Source: Desulfobulbaceae bacterium (GTDB lineage Bacteria > Desulfobacterota > Desulfobulbia > Desulfobulbales > Desulfocapsaceae). Taken from it: 64,000 nt of DNA. Under the pieces are notes generated by a model. It was not told the origin of the DNA and ran no database searches. It saw only the letters and a list, made by a program, of their open reading frames with translations. This document shows positions 54,282 through 63,668 of this stretch, in pieces; positions within the stretch are counted from its first letter, which is position 1; every line of letters begins with the position of its first letter. A program made the translations under genes and the position numbers. The stretch covers positions 1-64,000 of the forward strand of contig JAGXHG010000026.1 of NCBI GenBank assembly GCA_024636345.1. The letters are read 5' to 3'.

Positions 54282-55447
54282 TCTTCCCCTCGGCACCAGA
54301 TCGTGACGAGTCTTTGGTCCTATTGGAAAGACTTTGCTCTACCCCGCCATGTGAGAGTTATCCTCAGCTTGACGGCCCCCTGATTCTTTACGGTGCCGGA
54401 AAGCTTGGGAAATTGGCCTACGACTATTTACAAAGAGTAGGCCAGACCTTTCTCTACATAGTTGATCGTAATGCCAGCACAGCTAGAGAAGAAGAATTCT
54501 GGAAGAACGTACAGATCCTCAATCCAAATGAAGTGCCTCTTATGGATAAGAAAAATGCAATACTAGCCATTTGCATATCTTCTTTATCCTGGAATAATGT
54601 AGTACGCCCCCTGCAAGAACAGGGTTGGAAAAAAATCATTCCCTTCTATGACCTAACTCACCAATTTATCGAACGACATCCCTTAAACAATGGTTGGTTC
54701 GGTCATCGTTTTTCTGAACAAGACAGACAAATTCACGCTTCTCTCATTGAGACATGGCAGGACAATCACTCACGTGCTAGTCATTTACAATTTTTAGCAT
54801 GGAGAATGCTTCGTGAAGAATGGTCTTTTCATAAAGCCGAAGTTGATACTTCCTCCAGATACTTCATCCCCGAGGTCACAAAAGCTCTGACCACCAGTGA
54901 ATGTTTTCTTGACGTTGGAGCACACCATGGAGAGGTTATTCCCCAGTTTCTAGACCGAGTTTCAGGTAAGTTCATGAAAATAATGGCCATAGAAGCTGAC
55001 CCCGAAAACATGATCATTCTTCAAAAGACCATCCTCCAATCATTGCCTTCCGATTCGAGAAAAAAAGTATTTTGTAAAGAGCTTGTTATTGGAAGAATGA
55101 ACCATGAAAGCTCTTTTATTTATGGACTTAACTATGCCAGCCAACTTGGAAAAGGTGGTAAAACAGTACAAGTCATCGCATTAGACAGTTTAGAGTTTTG
55201 CCCAACCTTCGTTAAGGTGCACCTAGAAGGAGGGGAGCTCGATGCCTTGCAAGGCGGCCTGACAAAATTACAACAAAATCGGCCAATAATAGCTGCAACG
55301 GTCTACCATGGTGAGCATCACATGAAAGATCTTGCCACATGGCTCATGGACCATTTATCCAACTATCATTTCTATCTTAGATTACACGGATGGTGGGGAA
55401 CGGGATTGGTCGTTTACGCTTTACCAAAGGAAAGGACTAACGCTTAA
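54260..55447 (+). CDS. Two-domain protein: Rossmann-like domain plus FkbM methyltransferase
   Basis: A 395-residue protein. Residues about 35-135 contain a Rossmann-like nucleotide-binding segment (LILYGAGKLGKLAYDYLQ, then IVDRN). Residues about 205-385 are a FkbM-type SAM methyltransferase (ECFLDVGAHHGEVIPQFLD, MAIEADPENM, KVHLEGGELDALQGGL). It probably O-methylates a sugar hydroxyl in the glycan. ATG at 54260 has AGGAG upstream and is preferred to TTG 54251. A similar GAGxxG-type domain is fused to the methyltransferase at 59493, in the reverse order. Confidence 0.78.
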   Translation: MALYDEIIFPSAPDRDESLVLLERLCSTPPCESYPQLDGPLILYGAGKLGKLAYDYLQRVGQTFLYIVDRNASTAREEEFWKNVQILNPNEVPLMDKKNAILAICISSLSWNNVVRPLQEQGWKKIIPFYDLTHQFIERHPLNNGWFGHRFSEQDRQIHASLIETWQDNHSRASHLQFLAWRMLREEWSFHKAEVDTSSRYFIPEVTKALTTSECFLDVGAHHGEVIPQFLDRVSGKFMKIMAIEADPENMIILQKTILQSLPSDSRKKVFCKELVIGRMNHESSFIYGLNYASQLGKGGKTVQVIALDSLEFCPTFVKVHLEGGELDALQGGLTKLQQNRPIIAATVYHGEHHMKDLATWLMDHLSNYHFYLRLHGWWGTGLVVYALPKERTNA

Positions 55448-55571
55448 CCAAAAAACACACGATAAGAATATAATAATGATAAAAATTGAGCTAACACTTA
55501 GCTCATTTACATTTCACAGCCCCAAGGCATAAAGTCAACTTCATATATTGGTATTTAAGGAACTACAAACA

Positions 55572-56309
55572 ATGGACAACAACTTGATATTCGACCTGGG
55601 TTTTCATATAGGTGAAGATACTGATTTCTATTTAAAAAAAGGGTTCAAAGTTATTGCCGTAGAAGCGAATCCTGAATTATACAACCTTGGCCTTGAAAAA
55701 TTTTCAGAAAATATCGAAAAAGGCCAGTTAGTATTGTTGAATCGTGCGATTTCAGACGACACAGGAAAAATAAAATTTTACATACACCCAACAAACAAGG
55801 ATTGGAGCTCATGTTTCAAGGAGTTCATAAGAACTGACAAAGAAAAACTCAAGGAAATTGAAGTAGATGGTATAAGCCTGAAAGAGTTATACCGCAACTT
55901 CAAAAAACCAAGATATATTAAAGTTGACATTGAAGGTGCTGATGTAATTGCTGCCAAACAACTATTTGAATTAGAATATAAACCCAAATTTGTCTCATTT
56001 GAGACAAGTAGACGAGACTATGCTAAACTTTTTGCTTATTTATTATTATCAGGCTATGCAAAATTTCAGCTTATAAACCAGTTGAATTACAAAGACTTGA
56101 CAGTAAAAGACATCAACAATGAAGGGAACAGTATCGACTACACCTTCCGCTTTGGCTCCTCAGGACTATTTGGCGAAGACCTTCCTAGTGACAAATGGAT
56201 TAATTATGACGAATTATTATTTAGATATCTAAAATACATAGAATTAAGATCTGCGGACCACGAAAACTTATCACTCGGCTGGCTAGATATTCATGCAAGG
56301 CTTAATTAA
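55572..56309 (+). CDS. FkbM family methyltransferase
   Basis: A 245-residue FkbM-type SAM-dependent methyltransferase. LIFDLGFHIGEDTDFYLKKG and VIAVEANPELY bind SAM, and RYIKVDIEGADVIAAKQLF is the family's central block. The ATG at 55572 follows AAGGA; TTG 55548 is less likely. It is much more AT-rich than the operon before it, with many AAA, TTA and ATA codons, and is the first gene of a low-GC segment. It probably methylates a sugar. Confidence 0.8.
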   Translation: MDNNLIFDLGFHIGEDTDFYLKKGFKVIAVEANPELYNLGLEKFSENIEKGQLVLLNRAISDDTGKIKFYIHPTNKDWSSCFKEFIRTDKEKLKEIEVDGISLKELYRNFKKPRYIKVDIEGADVIAAKQLFELEYKPKFVSFETSRRDYAKLFAYLLLSGYAKFQLINQLNYKDLTVKDINNEGNSIDYTFRFGSSGLFGEDLPSDKWINYDELLFRYLKYIELRSADHENLSLGWLDIHARLN

Positions 56310-56346
56310 CTGACCATAGGCAAAATAGCACAGGAAAAATATAAGC

Positions 56347-58050
56347 ATGGACCATTTCAATAACACAGAAAACGTCATAGACAGCAACAGTCATAATAAT
56401 CAAAAGAATATACTTTTTATCATTCCACCATACTTTAATTTTCAATCACTAAATAGTGACAAACTAGATTCTATTCCGGTATTTACGGTCCCATATGGAA
56501 TACTATCAATCGTATCTTATTTGAGAAAATATTCGTTAGTTGAATTAGATATTGACCTGATTGATTTAAACTTAGAAGCTTTTGAATTTTTAAGTAGCAA
56601 GGAAAGTTCTCATAGTAAAACAAATGTCAATAATTCATTATATGAAACGGTACGGAACAAACTTCTAGAAAAGAATTATGACATCGTTGGCATTTCGGCA
56701 TTATTCAACAATGCCTATAAATACATTGAAGACTTATCAACTATCGTTAAAAGTACAAAAAAGCCACCACTGTGTATCATCGGTGGTGGGCTAGCCTCTA
56801 ATCTCTACAGCAAAATATTGAACAATTTCATCAATGTAGATGCAGCTTGCCTTGCAGAAGGTGAGATACCTATGCTTGACTTATTAAATTCTCAAAATAT
56901 GCAATTAGCTTTTAATACTAGCAACAGTTGGATTACTAGAGAAAAAATAAAGAAAGAGCTCACATTCAAAGCATCTTATATCGACAATTTGGATAACATT
57001 CCAATATTGGAATATGATCTAATTGATCTAACAAAGTACAATGGCAGATCTATTGATAAAAGATACGCCAACTCTTTGTTAAAAAGAGAATTTTCGATAC
57101 ACACATCGAGAGGTTGCCCTTATAGCTGCATCTATTGTTCGAACACATCAATTCATGGCAAAATCATACGGAAGATGAGTCTAGCAAGAATTACCTCGGA
57201 GTTAGATTCCATGATTATTAATTATGGGATGAATGTATTACTCATTGAAGATGATCATTTCTTAGCAGATATAGATCGGGCAAAGGCGGTTTTAAAAGAA
57301 ATAGCAAAAAGAAACATAAGGGTAGAGTTTCCGAATGGGATTTCGGTAAGAGGAATTGATTCCGAATTGGGGATTGCTCTAAAAAATGCTGGAGTTTCAG
57401 CTGTTAACCTAGCAGTCGAATCTGGTTCTGACTTTGTGCTCAGCAAATTAATAAGAAAACCTCATCTAAATAAGCACATAAAGCCAGCTGTTCAATTCTT
57501 GAGAGATCAAGATATCCGTGTGCATGCATTTATAGTTCTAGGATTACCAGGAGAACTACCAGAACATAGACTTGAGACAGCGGAGATGATTCAAGATGTT
57601 GGTTTTGACTGGGTTTATTTTTTCCTAGCAGTTCCAATAGTTGGCAGCAGATTATACGACCAATGCATTGAAAATAATTATATTGCTGAGAATGATTTCT
57701 CCAAACATCTAATTTCTAATGCAACTATTAAAGCTCCAGGAATTGACCCGAGCACAATTAGTGATGAAATGTATCATATGAATCTTGATGCTAATTTTGT
57801 CAACAACTGGAACCTAAAAAACAATCGACATAAAATAGCCCTACCATATTTTGAATCTATGGTACGAAAATATCCATCACATGCATTTGCATACTATGTT
57901 TTAATACAAATCTATATCTCACTAAACTACAGTATAGATAAAATCAAAGAACTATCTAACAAGTACAACGAAATTATCAACAAAGACAAAAACTGGAAGA
58001 ATTATTCTGAGACTTTCAATCTGAAGAAAACAAATTGTTCGCAGCATTAA
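56347..58050 (+). CDS. B12-binding radical SAM protein
   Basis: A 567-residue class B-type radical SAM protein. The N-terminal about 200 residues resemble a cobalamin-binding domain (IVGISALFNNAYKYIED, LCIIGGGLASNLYS). C257, C261 and C264 form the CxxxCxxC cluster site in the SRGCPYSCIYCSNTS stretch. The C-terminal 90 residues are helical. Such enzymes methylate unactivated carbons or rearrange sugars and lipids. Codon use is strongly AT-rich. The target is unknown; a glycan or its precursor is likely from context. Confidence 0.82.
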   Translation: MDHFNNTENVIDSNSHNNQKNILFIIPPYFNFQSLNSDKLDSIPVFTVPYGILSIVSYLRKYSLVELDIDLIDLNLEAFEFLSSKESSHSKTNVNNSLYETVRNKLLEKNYDIVGISALFNNAYKYIEDLSTIVKSTKKPPLCIIGGGLASNLYSKILNNFINVDAACLAEGEIPMLDLLNSQNMQLAFNTSNSWITREKIKKELTFKASYIDNLDNIPILEYDLIDLTKYNGRSIDKRYANSLLKREFSIHTSRGCPYSCIYCSNTSIHGKIIRKMSLARITSELDSMIINYGMNVLLIEDDHFLADIDRAKAVLKEIAKRNIRVEFPNGISVRGIDSELGIALKNAGVSAVNLAVESGSDFVLSKLIRKPHLNKHIKPAVQFLRDQDIRVHAFIVLGLPGELPEHRLETAEMIQDVGFDWVYFFLAVPIVGSRLYDQCIENNYIAENDFSKHLISNATIKAPGIDPSTISDEMYHMNLDANFVNNWNLKNNRHKIALPYFESMVRKYPSHAFAYYVLIQIYISLNYSIDKIKELSNKYNEIINKDKNWKNYSETFNLKKTNCSQH

Positions 58051-58119
58051 TGATTTGGTCTCCACTATTGTCGACCGACCCCAGATCAAACTCAGTTACA
58101 GAAAGCAGCATTATAATAT

Positions 58120-59175
58120 CTAAATAATTATAGAACCTATAGGTAAATCATATGGTGGTGAAGTTCCGCATATTGCATCATTGAGAAATTCTTTTTTAAA
58201 AATATCGAACATGGCCATATCAATATTATTTTGAGATTCTATATTTTTTTCTAAGTAATTAAACAGTTTTGAACGATAGAGCGATACGTCATATGAAGCA
58301 GCTGCCAAAAGATATTCTAAAGCCAACTTATACTCCTTATCTCTCATCATAGTTGGGATAAATTGCGTACAATACTTAATCATAAATTGATTTACATTTT
58401 TTTTTAGTTCTTCGATTCTGCTTTCGAATCCTTTAGGAAGATGATTTTCAATTATATCCATCTTAATGGAATAAATGAAATTTGGGGCAAGCTTATTTCT
58501 GATCCTTGTAGATGTCTCACTCGTGCCAGACTTTGTATAATTAAATAATGGTTTATTAATATAGCCAACATCATACAAGGAGTTAAGCCGTAAAACCAAA
58601 TGCATGTCTGCAAACACTCTAAATCTCGTATCAAAGTTACCTACATTCTTCAGAGCCTTATTATTAAATAGTATCTGCCCAGGAGAGATACTATAGCCTT
58701 TCATATTGATTTTGAACTGTTCATGCCCTTGTATAAATGCACTATGCTTATAAAAAGCATCTTTCTCCAAAACTTGTCCGTCAACGACATCATGTCTATG
58801 CGTAGAAACATATCCCAAAAAAGTTTTGGATTGTTGATATGCCCTCATACATTCAATAATAAAACTCGGCTCCAAAGTGTCATCAGCAGACAGAAAGTTA
58901 ATATAATCATAATCCTGAGTATACTCTAACAGCCTATTGCCAGTGTAATCTAATGGCAAATGCACATCATTTTTATAGACTTTTATATTTTCAAACTTTT
59001 CTGCATATTCCCGAATAATATTCCATGAATTATCAGTAGAAACATTATCAACAACTACTACTACAGATTCATACGTTTGAGCTAAAGCACTTTCAATTGC
59101 TCTGGCAATGCTACTGCTCATATTGAAGTTTGATATACATATTGCAGCAACACCTTTCTCTTTTCCCGCTTTCAT
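58120..59175 (-). CDS. Glycosyltransferase family 2 protein
   Basis: A 351-residue GT-A enzyme. The N-terminus has AAICISNFNMSSSIARAIES and VVVVDNVSTD, and FLSADDTLEPSF carries the DxD-like acidic site that binds the metal and nucleotide sugar. The C-terminal half is helical. It is AT-rich like its convergent neighbour and is separated from the methyltransferase upstream on the same strand by 317 bases. Donor and acceptor are unknown. Confidence 0.85.
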   Translation of the reverse strand: MKAGKEKGVAAICISNFNMSSSIARAIESALAQTYESVVVVVDNVSTDNSWNIIREYAEKFENIKVYKNDVHLPLDYTGNRLLEYTQDYDYINFLSADDTLEPSFIIECMRAYQQSKTFLGYVSTHRHDVVDGQVLEKDAFYKHSAFIQGHEQFKINMKGYSISPGQILFNNKALKNVGNFDTRFRVFADMHLVLRLNSLYDVGYINKPLFNYTKSGTSETSTRIRNKLAPNFIYSIKMDIIENHLPKGFESRIEELKKNVNQFMIKYCTQFIPTMMRDKEYKLALEYLLAAASYDVSLYRSKLFNYLEKNIESQNNIDMAMFDIFKKEFLNDAICGTSPPYDLPIGSIII

Positions 59176-59492
59176 ACGTCTCCTAAGGCTTATTCAGGCA
59201 CATCTGTAATACTGTTAATCCAACCCCATTTAATTGTGGGAACTAAAGAGGTAATTCATTATTGACTCACTGTTTCTGTAAAAAGATTGAAACTCCCGCA
59301 TATTATACGGGTAGGATTTTGCCAGCAGTTGGCTTGAAATACCGTGGGGAAAACCATGCAAGATGCGAAAATGAGTGTCATTATGTTTTTTGATTAGCTG
59401 AGTATCAGCTTCATATTATGATGCAAAGAAATCTACCTAAATTAACTATACATTTAGCTCCAGAAGGAGAGCAAAAGGCCTCGTCTCTCTGC
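59176..59492. other. Intergenic stretch with nothing recognised
   Basis: 317 bases between the GT2 gene and the methyltransferase stop. A minus-strand TATAAT occurs near 59290-59296, but no matching -35 is at the right distance. I found no tRNA, terminator or repeat. The short plus-strand frame from 59418 runs into the methyltransferase gene in antisense and is probably not coding. Confidence 0.5.
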
Positions 59493-60722
59493 TTAGTAGA
59501 CATGGACGCTGTCATAAAATTTAACGATTTTCTCTTCAGGAACTCCTATCATCAAGGCACTCTGGGCAATAGCCTCCTGCCCTCCATAACTGGAGACCAC
59601 GAGGGTTGTCTGAGACCAATCTAGCTGCGACAGGCAACTGGGGTCATAAATCGAAATTCCACGCCAGCTGCGTCCCTGTTTCAATTTATCGGAATCGACA
59701 ATCACACAATCTCTATCAGGTGACATTTCTAATAGCTGGGTCACCTGATAGAGAAATTCAAGATGCATCCCCCCTCCCCAGATCACGAGACGGTCGGTAG
59801 CGGGGACAACGGATAACTTTTCACTGACAGAACGAACGACGGAATACCACCAACTCAGATAGTCGAGCGACCGGTTCAGATCACTAGGATCTGCAACAAT
59901 ATTTTCTTCAGCTACACATGGAGTCGCCAGTACCCTATACCCGTTATAATCAGCGGCCTCCATCTCATCAACGATAGCCCATCCGGAAAGTTTCATGGCG
60001 TTTGCAAAACTGTTACGGCTAAAGTGAGTCATATGTTGAACAGAGAAGAATCCGTTGATATCGTTGGTTTTCCCATTCTCTAAGATGGGAATCTCAAGCA
60101 CCAATTTGGTGTTTCCGTGTGAGAATTGGCGCAGATTTTTTAGGGCGGCAACGGGATCAGGCAAATGTTCAAGAACATGGTACATGGTGATGACATCAGG
60201 AGCCTCTTGGGGGCAAAAATTCTCAAAATCACCATGAATAAACTGAATATTTTTGTCCGAAAACAGATCGCGCCCTCGTTCGATTGCCGGAGCATCTATG
60301 TCAAAACCAACTTTATGAATATGATCAGGAAGTTCGGACAAAAATCTGCCGTCATAGCAACCGACATCAAGCAAGTTCAGACCCGGTTTGAGTAATTCTC
60401 TTGTTGCCAGCCAGTCTCTTTGTTCCTGAGATCTTACGGAAGTCGCACCATAGGAACATCCCGCTTCTGCAAACAGAACACGAAATCCGTATGAGGAGTA
60501 TCCCGGATTGAGGTAGATTGCAAAACAGAGACGACACTGCACCTGATGGAGCGTCATCCGCTTTGGAAGACAGACAGAATCCGAAAAAAATTGAAAATCC
60601 TTCAGCGTCAGCAGAATTCTATTGCCCAGTGATTGACAGACGGGACAAGCCCGGGATTGTCCCGTGGCTGAATTCGATCCGTTTCCGTGAAAGGAATCGA
60701 TGGAACACCAGGTTAGGCTCAT
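59493..60722 (-). CDS. SAM-dependent methyltransferase with zinc-binding N-terminus and Rossmann C-terminus
   Basis: A 409-residue protein resembling sugar C-methyltransferases. CPVC (about residue 26) and CRLC (about 61) form a likely zinc site. The methyltransferase core has LLDVGCYDGRFLSELPD and VITMYHVLEHLPDP. The C-terminal domain (about 315-405) starts RLVIWGGGMHLEFLYQV and is nucleotide-binding-like, as in TylC3/NovU-type C-methyltransferases. It follows pseF by 23 bases on the same strand. It may methylate a keto-sugar or pseudaminic acid derivative. Confidence 0.8.
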   Translation of the reverse strand: MSLTWCSIDSFHGNGSNSATGQSRACPVCQSLGNRILLTLKDFQFFSDSVCLPKRMTLHQVQCRLCFAIYLNPGYSSYGFRVLFAEAGCSYGATSVRSQEQRDWLATRELLKPGLNLLDVGCYDGRFLSELPDHIHKVGFDIDAPAIERGRDLFSDKNIQFIHGDFENFCPQEAPDVITMYHVLEHLPDPVAALKNLRQFSHGNTKLVLEIPILENGKTNDINGFFSVQHMTHFSRNSFANAMKLSGWAIVDEMEAADYNGYRVLATPCVAEENIVADPSDLNRSLDYLSWWYSVVRSVSEKLSVVPATDRLVIWGGGMHLEFLYQVTQLLEMSPDRDCVIVDSDKLKQGRSWRGISIYDPSCLSQLDWSQTTLVVSSYGGQEAIAQSALMIGVPEEKIVKFYDSVHVY

Positions 60723-60745
60723 TTAATTCGATCCTTTTTCAATCA

Positions 60746-61510
60746 TTAATTACTCTTTTTAGTCATGTTGCTGTTCTTCAATGAGGGGGGAGGCGGGGCG
60801 TCGTTGTTACCAGCTGGAAGATTCAATGAACGCCATGCTTCAAACATCAGCTCAGCACGCTGCCAATCTTCTAACGTATCGATATCCTGAACTTGACATC
60901 TGGGAAGGATCAACGCAACGGCTGCATCTGAAAATGCCGACACGCCACTGAGGCAAGCATCAGTTCTTGCCCAGTAGAATTGGCCAGCATCATGATATGC
61001 ATGCTCCAAATCCTGTGATCGTGTGGTGTAATGTTCCGGTTGAAACATTTCAACTCTGCCATTTTTGGTAATCTTGATGGCACGCTGGATTGGGAAAGGG
61101 AAACTCGTCGCCGTGAATACAATCTGACTGCCGCTCTCCAAAAGTAAGTCCAAGCCATTAATCAGATCAGTGGGCTGTATGAACGGAGCAGTGGCGTAGA
61201 TGGTACAAACGAACTCGATCGGCCCCAGATTTTTGATGCCCCATTCAAGAGCATGTTGAGCTACTGCGCCTGTCCCGACATAATCATCGGCAAGCTCTGC
61301 CGGTCGCATGAACGGCACTTCCGCACCCCACTGTATAGCAACCTCGGCAATCTCGTCATCGTCGGTGGAAACAATAATGTGATCAAATAAGTCGGAATTC
61401 TTAGCAGCCTCAATCGACCACGCTATCATCGGTTTGCCACAAAAGGGTTTAATGTTCTTGCGTGGGATACGCTTGCTTCCGCCACGAGCTGGGATAATAG
61501 CAATTTTCAT
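60746..61510 (-). CDS. pseF: Pseudaminic acid cytidylyltransferase
   Basis: A 254-residue CMP-sugar synthetase that activates the nonulosonate with CTP. AIIPARGGSKRIPRKNIKPF at the N-terminus and VSTDDDEIAEVA are family hallmarks. Linked pseB and pseC favour pseudaminic acid over legionaminic or sialic acid. The last 25 residues (rich in P, N and S) are an unusual tail. It starts with a 4-base overlap on pseC (ATGA). Confidence 0.88.
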   Translation of the reverse strand: MKIAIIPARGGSKRIPRKNIKPFCGKPMIAWSIEAAKNSDLFDHIIVSTDDDEIAEVAIQWGAEVPFMRPAELADDYVGTGAVAQHALEWGIKNLGPIEFVCTIYATAPFIQPTDLINGLDLLLESGSQIVFTATSFPFPIQRAIKITKNGRVEMFQPEHYTTRSQDLEHAYHDAGQFYWARTDACLSGVSAFSDAAVALILPRCQVQDIDTLEDWQRAELMFEAWRSLNLPAGNNDAPPPPSLKNSNMTKKSN

Positions 61511-62664
61511 ATACTTGCCTCTCGTACCGCCTCCACCACTTTATCTTGCTGAGCATCCGTCAGACCCGGATACATCGGCAAACTGATGGCTTCGGCGTAG
61601 TAGTGATTCGCCTCTGGAAAATTTTCCGGTTTGAAACCCATATGCTGGTAGTAGGGTTGAGTATGTACCGGGATGTAATGTAAATTGACGCCAATGTTCT
61701 GTTCGCGCAGTGATTCAAACACCTGCAGATGGGTTTTCTGAATCTTTTCCAGTTGAAGACGAATCACATAAAGATGCCATCCAGAATAACTGTCAGGATG
61801 CTGCCAGGGTGTAATAACTGACAGACCAGAGAACATCTGATCGTATCGTCTGGCGATGGCGTTTCGTTTAGAGACAAATTCGTCCAATCGGTGCATTTGG
61901 CTCAAACCGAGCGCGGCTTGTATATCTGTCATGCGGTAGTTGAATCCCAGGTCGACTTGCTGATAGTACCAAGGGCCATCCGGTACATGAGTCATATCGG
62001 CTGCATCGCGAGTAATGCCGTGGCTACGAAGCAACTGCATGCGCTTTGCTAACTGGCCATCATTGGTTACCGCCATCCCGCCTTCACCTGTGGTGATGAT
62101 CTTGACCGGGTGGAAACTGAACACGGTGATATCACTGTAGCGGCAGTTGCCGACAGGTTCGTTTTGGTAGCGACCGCCGATGGCATGCGAGGCATCTTCA
62201 ATGATCTTGAAGCCATATTGCCGACTGAGTGCGTGAATGACGGCCATTTCACAGGGCTGCCCACACAGATGAACGGGGATCACCACCTTGGGTAACTGCC
62301 CAATTTTTTCAGCGTAAGCCAGTTTTTCTGCCAGCCGCTCCACACTCAAACTATAGGTGCGTGAATCGATGTCAACGAAATCAACTTCGGCACCGCAATA
62401 CAAAGCGCAGTTGGCACTGGCCACAAAGGTAATCGGTGTTGTCCAAACCACATCGCCTTTACCAACACCTAAAGCCAGACATGCAATATGTAGGGCACTG
62501 GTGGCGCTATTAACCGCTACCGCATGCTGCGCACCACAGTAACCGGCCACCTCAGTTTCAAATGCAGGAACAAACGGTCCCTGGGTCAGGAAGTCTGAAC
62601 GCAATACTTCTACGACCGCGTCAATGTCGGCCTGGCTGATATCTTGTCGACCGTAGGGAATCAT
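61507..62664 (-). CDS. pseC: UDP-4-amino-4,6-dideoxy-altrosamine aminotransferase
   Basis: A 385-residue PLP-dependent DegT/DnrJ/EryC1 aminotransferase. K188 in FHPVKIITTGEGG is the Schiff-base lysine, and EDASHAIGG carries the PLP-binding aspartate. The MIPYGRQDIS start and length agree with PseC. It converts the PseB product to a 4-amino sugar. It starts 5 bases after the pseB stop, so they are cotranscribed. Confidence 0.92.
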   Translation of the reverse strand: MIPYGRQDISQADIDAVVEVLRSDFLTQGPFVPAFETEVAGYCGAQHAVAVNSATSALHIACLALGVGKGDVVWTTPITFVASANCALYCGAEVDFVDIDSRTYSLSVERLAEKLAYAEKIGQLPKVVIPVHLCGQPCEMAVIHALSRQYGFKIIEDASHAIGGRYQNEPVGNCRYSDITVFSFHPVKIITTGEGGMAVTNDGQLAKRMQLLRSHGITRDAADMTHVPDGPWYYQQVDLGFNYRMTDIQAALGLSQMHRLDEFVSKRNAIARRYDQMFSGLSVITPWQHPDSYSGWHLYVIRLQLEKIQKTHLQVFESLREQNIGVNLHYIPVHTQPYYQHMGFKPENFPEANHYYAEAISLPMYPGLTDAQQDKVVEAVREASI

Positions 62665-62669
62665 GGATG

Positions 62670-63668
62670 TCAGTTCTTGCCGATCTTTTCGCGATTTTGC
62701 TCAATCCATCCACGTAAAGTTTCAATGCTCATCCACTCAGTATTGTTATCTGAACAATAAGTGAAATCAGGGGGTACCAACCGACCCGCACCAATACGCT
62801 CAGGGTCTTGGCACCACTTATGGATCGCGGGCAGGATTTTGTAGTGCTCGGCATATTCGTAGGTGTAAAGTGCGTCCTCGGCACTAATCATCTGCTCATG
62901 GAGCTTTTCACCGGGACGAATACCGACGATGTCATGCCTCGCATCGGGTGCAATTGCGCGGGCGATATCAGTGACCTTCATGGAAGGGATCTTTTTCACA
63001 TAGATCTCTCCACCAACCATGTCATCAAAGGCATGCCAGACGAGATCCACTCCCTGCTCCAGGCTGATCATGAAGCGGGTCATGCGTTCATCGGTAATCG
63101 GTAACACCCCCTTATCGGCAAGGGAGAGGAAGAAAGGGATCACCGAGCCGCGCGAGCCCATGACGTTCCCGTAACGCACCACCCCAAAGCGGGTATCATT
63201 TTTCCCCGCATACGAATTACCAGCGATGAAAAGCTTATCGGAGGTCAGCTTAGTGGCTCCGTACAAATTCACGGGACTGCTGGCCTTGTCGGTCGAAAGC
63301 GCCACCAAACGCTTAACCCCTTGATCAATACAGGTATCGATGAGGTTCATGGCACCGATCACATTGGTTTTAACGCACTCGAAGGGGTTGTATTCCGCCG
63401 TTGGCACGATTTTGGTGGCAGCCGCATGAACCACGTAATTGATGCCGTTGAGGGCACGCGACAAACGATCTTTATCACGCACATCGCCAATAAAAAAACG
63501 TACTCGTTTGTCATCGCCATAGAGTTTAGCCATTTCCCATTGCTTCATTTCATCACGCGAGTAGATGACCAGACGACGCAGATTATATTTAGCTAAAGTC
63601 AGAGGAACAAAGGTATGACCAAAAGAACCAGTACCCCCGGTAATCAAAATGGATGAGTTTGTTAACAT
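62670..63668 (-). CDS. pseB: UDP-N-acetylglucosamine 4,6-dehydratase (inverting)
   Basis: A 332-residue extended SDR, the first step of pseudaminic acid synthesis. GGTGSFG (residues 10-16) binds NADP. NLYGATKLTSDKLF holds the catalytic tyrosine and lysine, and RFGVVRYGNVMGSRGSVIPF is specific to the FlaA1/PseB group. The ATG at 63668 gives the usual family length; an in-frame start at 63794 adds 42 residues unlike the family. The upstream region is shared with a plus-strand sigma-28-like site. Confidence 0.94.
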   Translation of the reverse strand: MLTNSSILITGGTGSFGHTFVPLTLAKYNLRRLVIYSRDEMKQWEMAKLYGDDKRVRFFIGDVRDKDRLSRALNGINYVVHAAATKIVPTAEYNPFECVKTNVIGAMNLIDTCIDQGVKRLVALSTDKASSPVNLYGATKLTSDKLFIAGNSYAGKNDTRFGVVRYGNVMGSRGSVIPFFLSLADKGVLPITDERMTRFMISLEQGVDLVWHAFDDMVGGEIYVKKIPSMKVTDIARAIAPDARHDIVGIRPGEKLHEQMISAEDALYTYEYAEHYKILPAIHKWCQDPERIGAGRLVPPDFTYCSDNNTEWMSIETLRGWIEQNREKIGKN

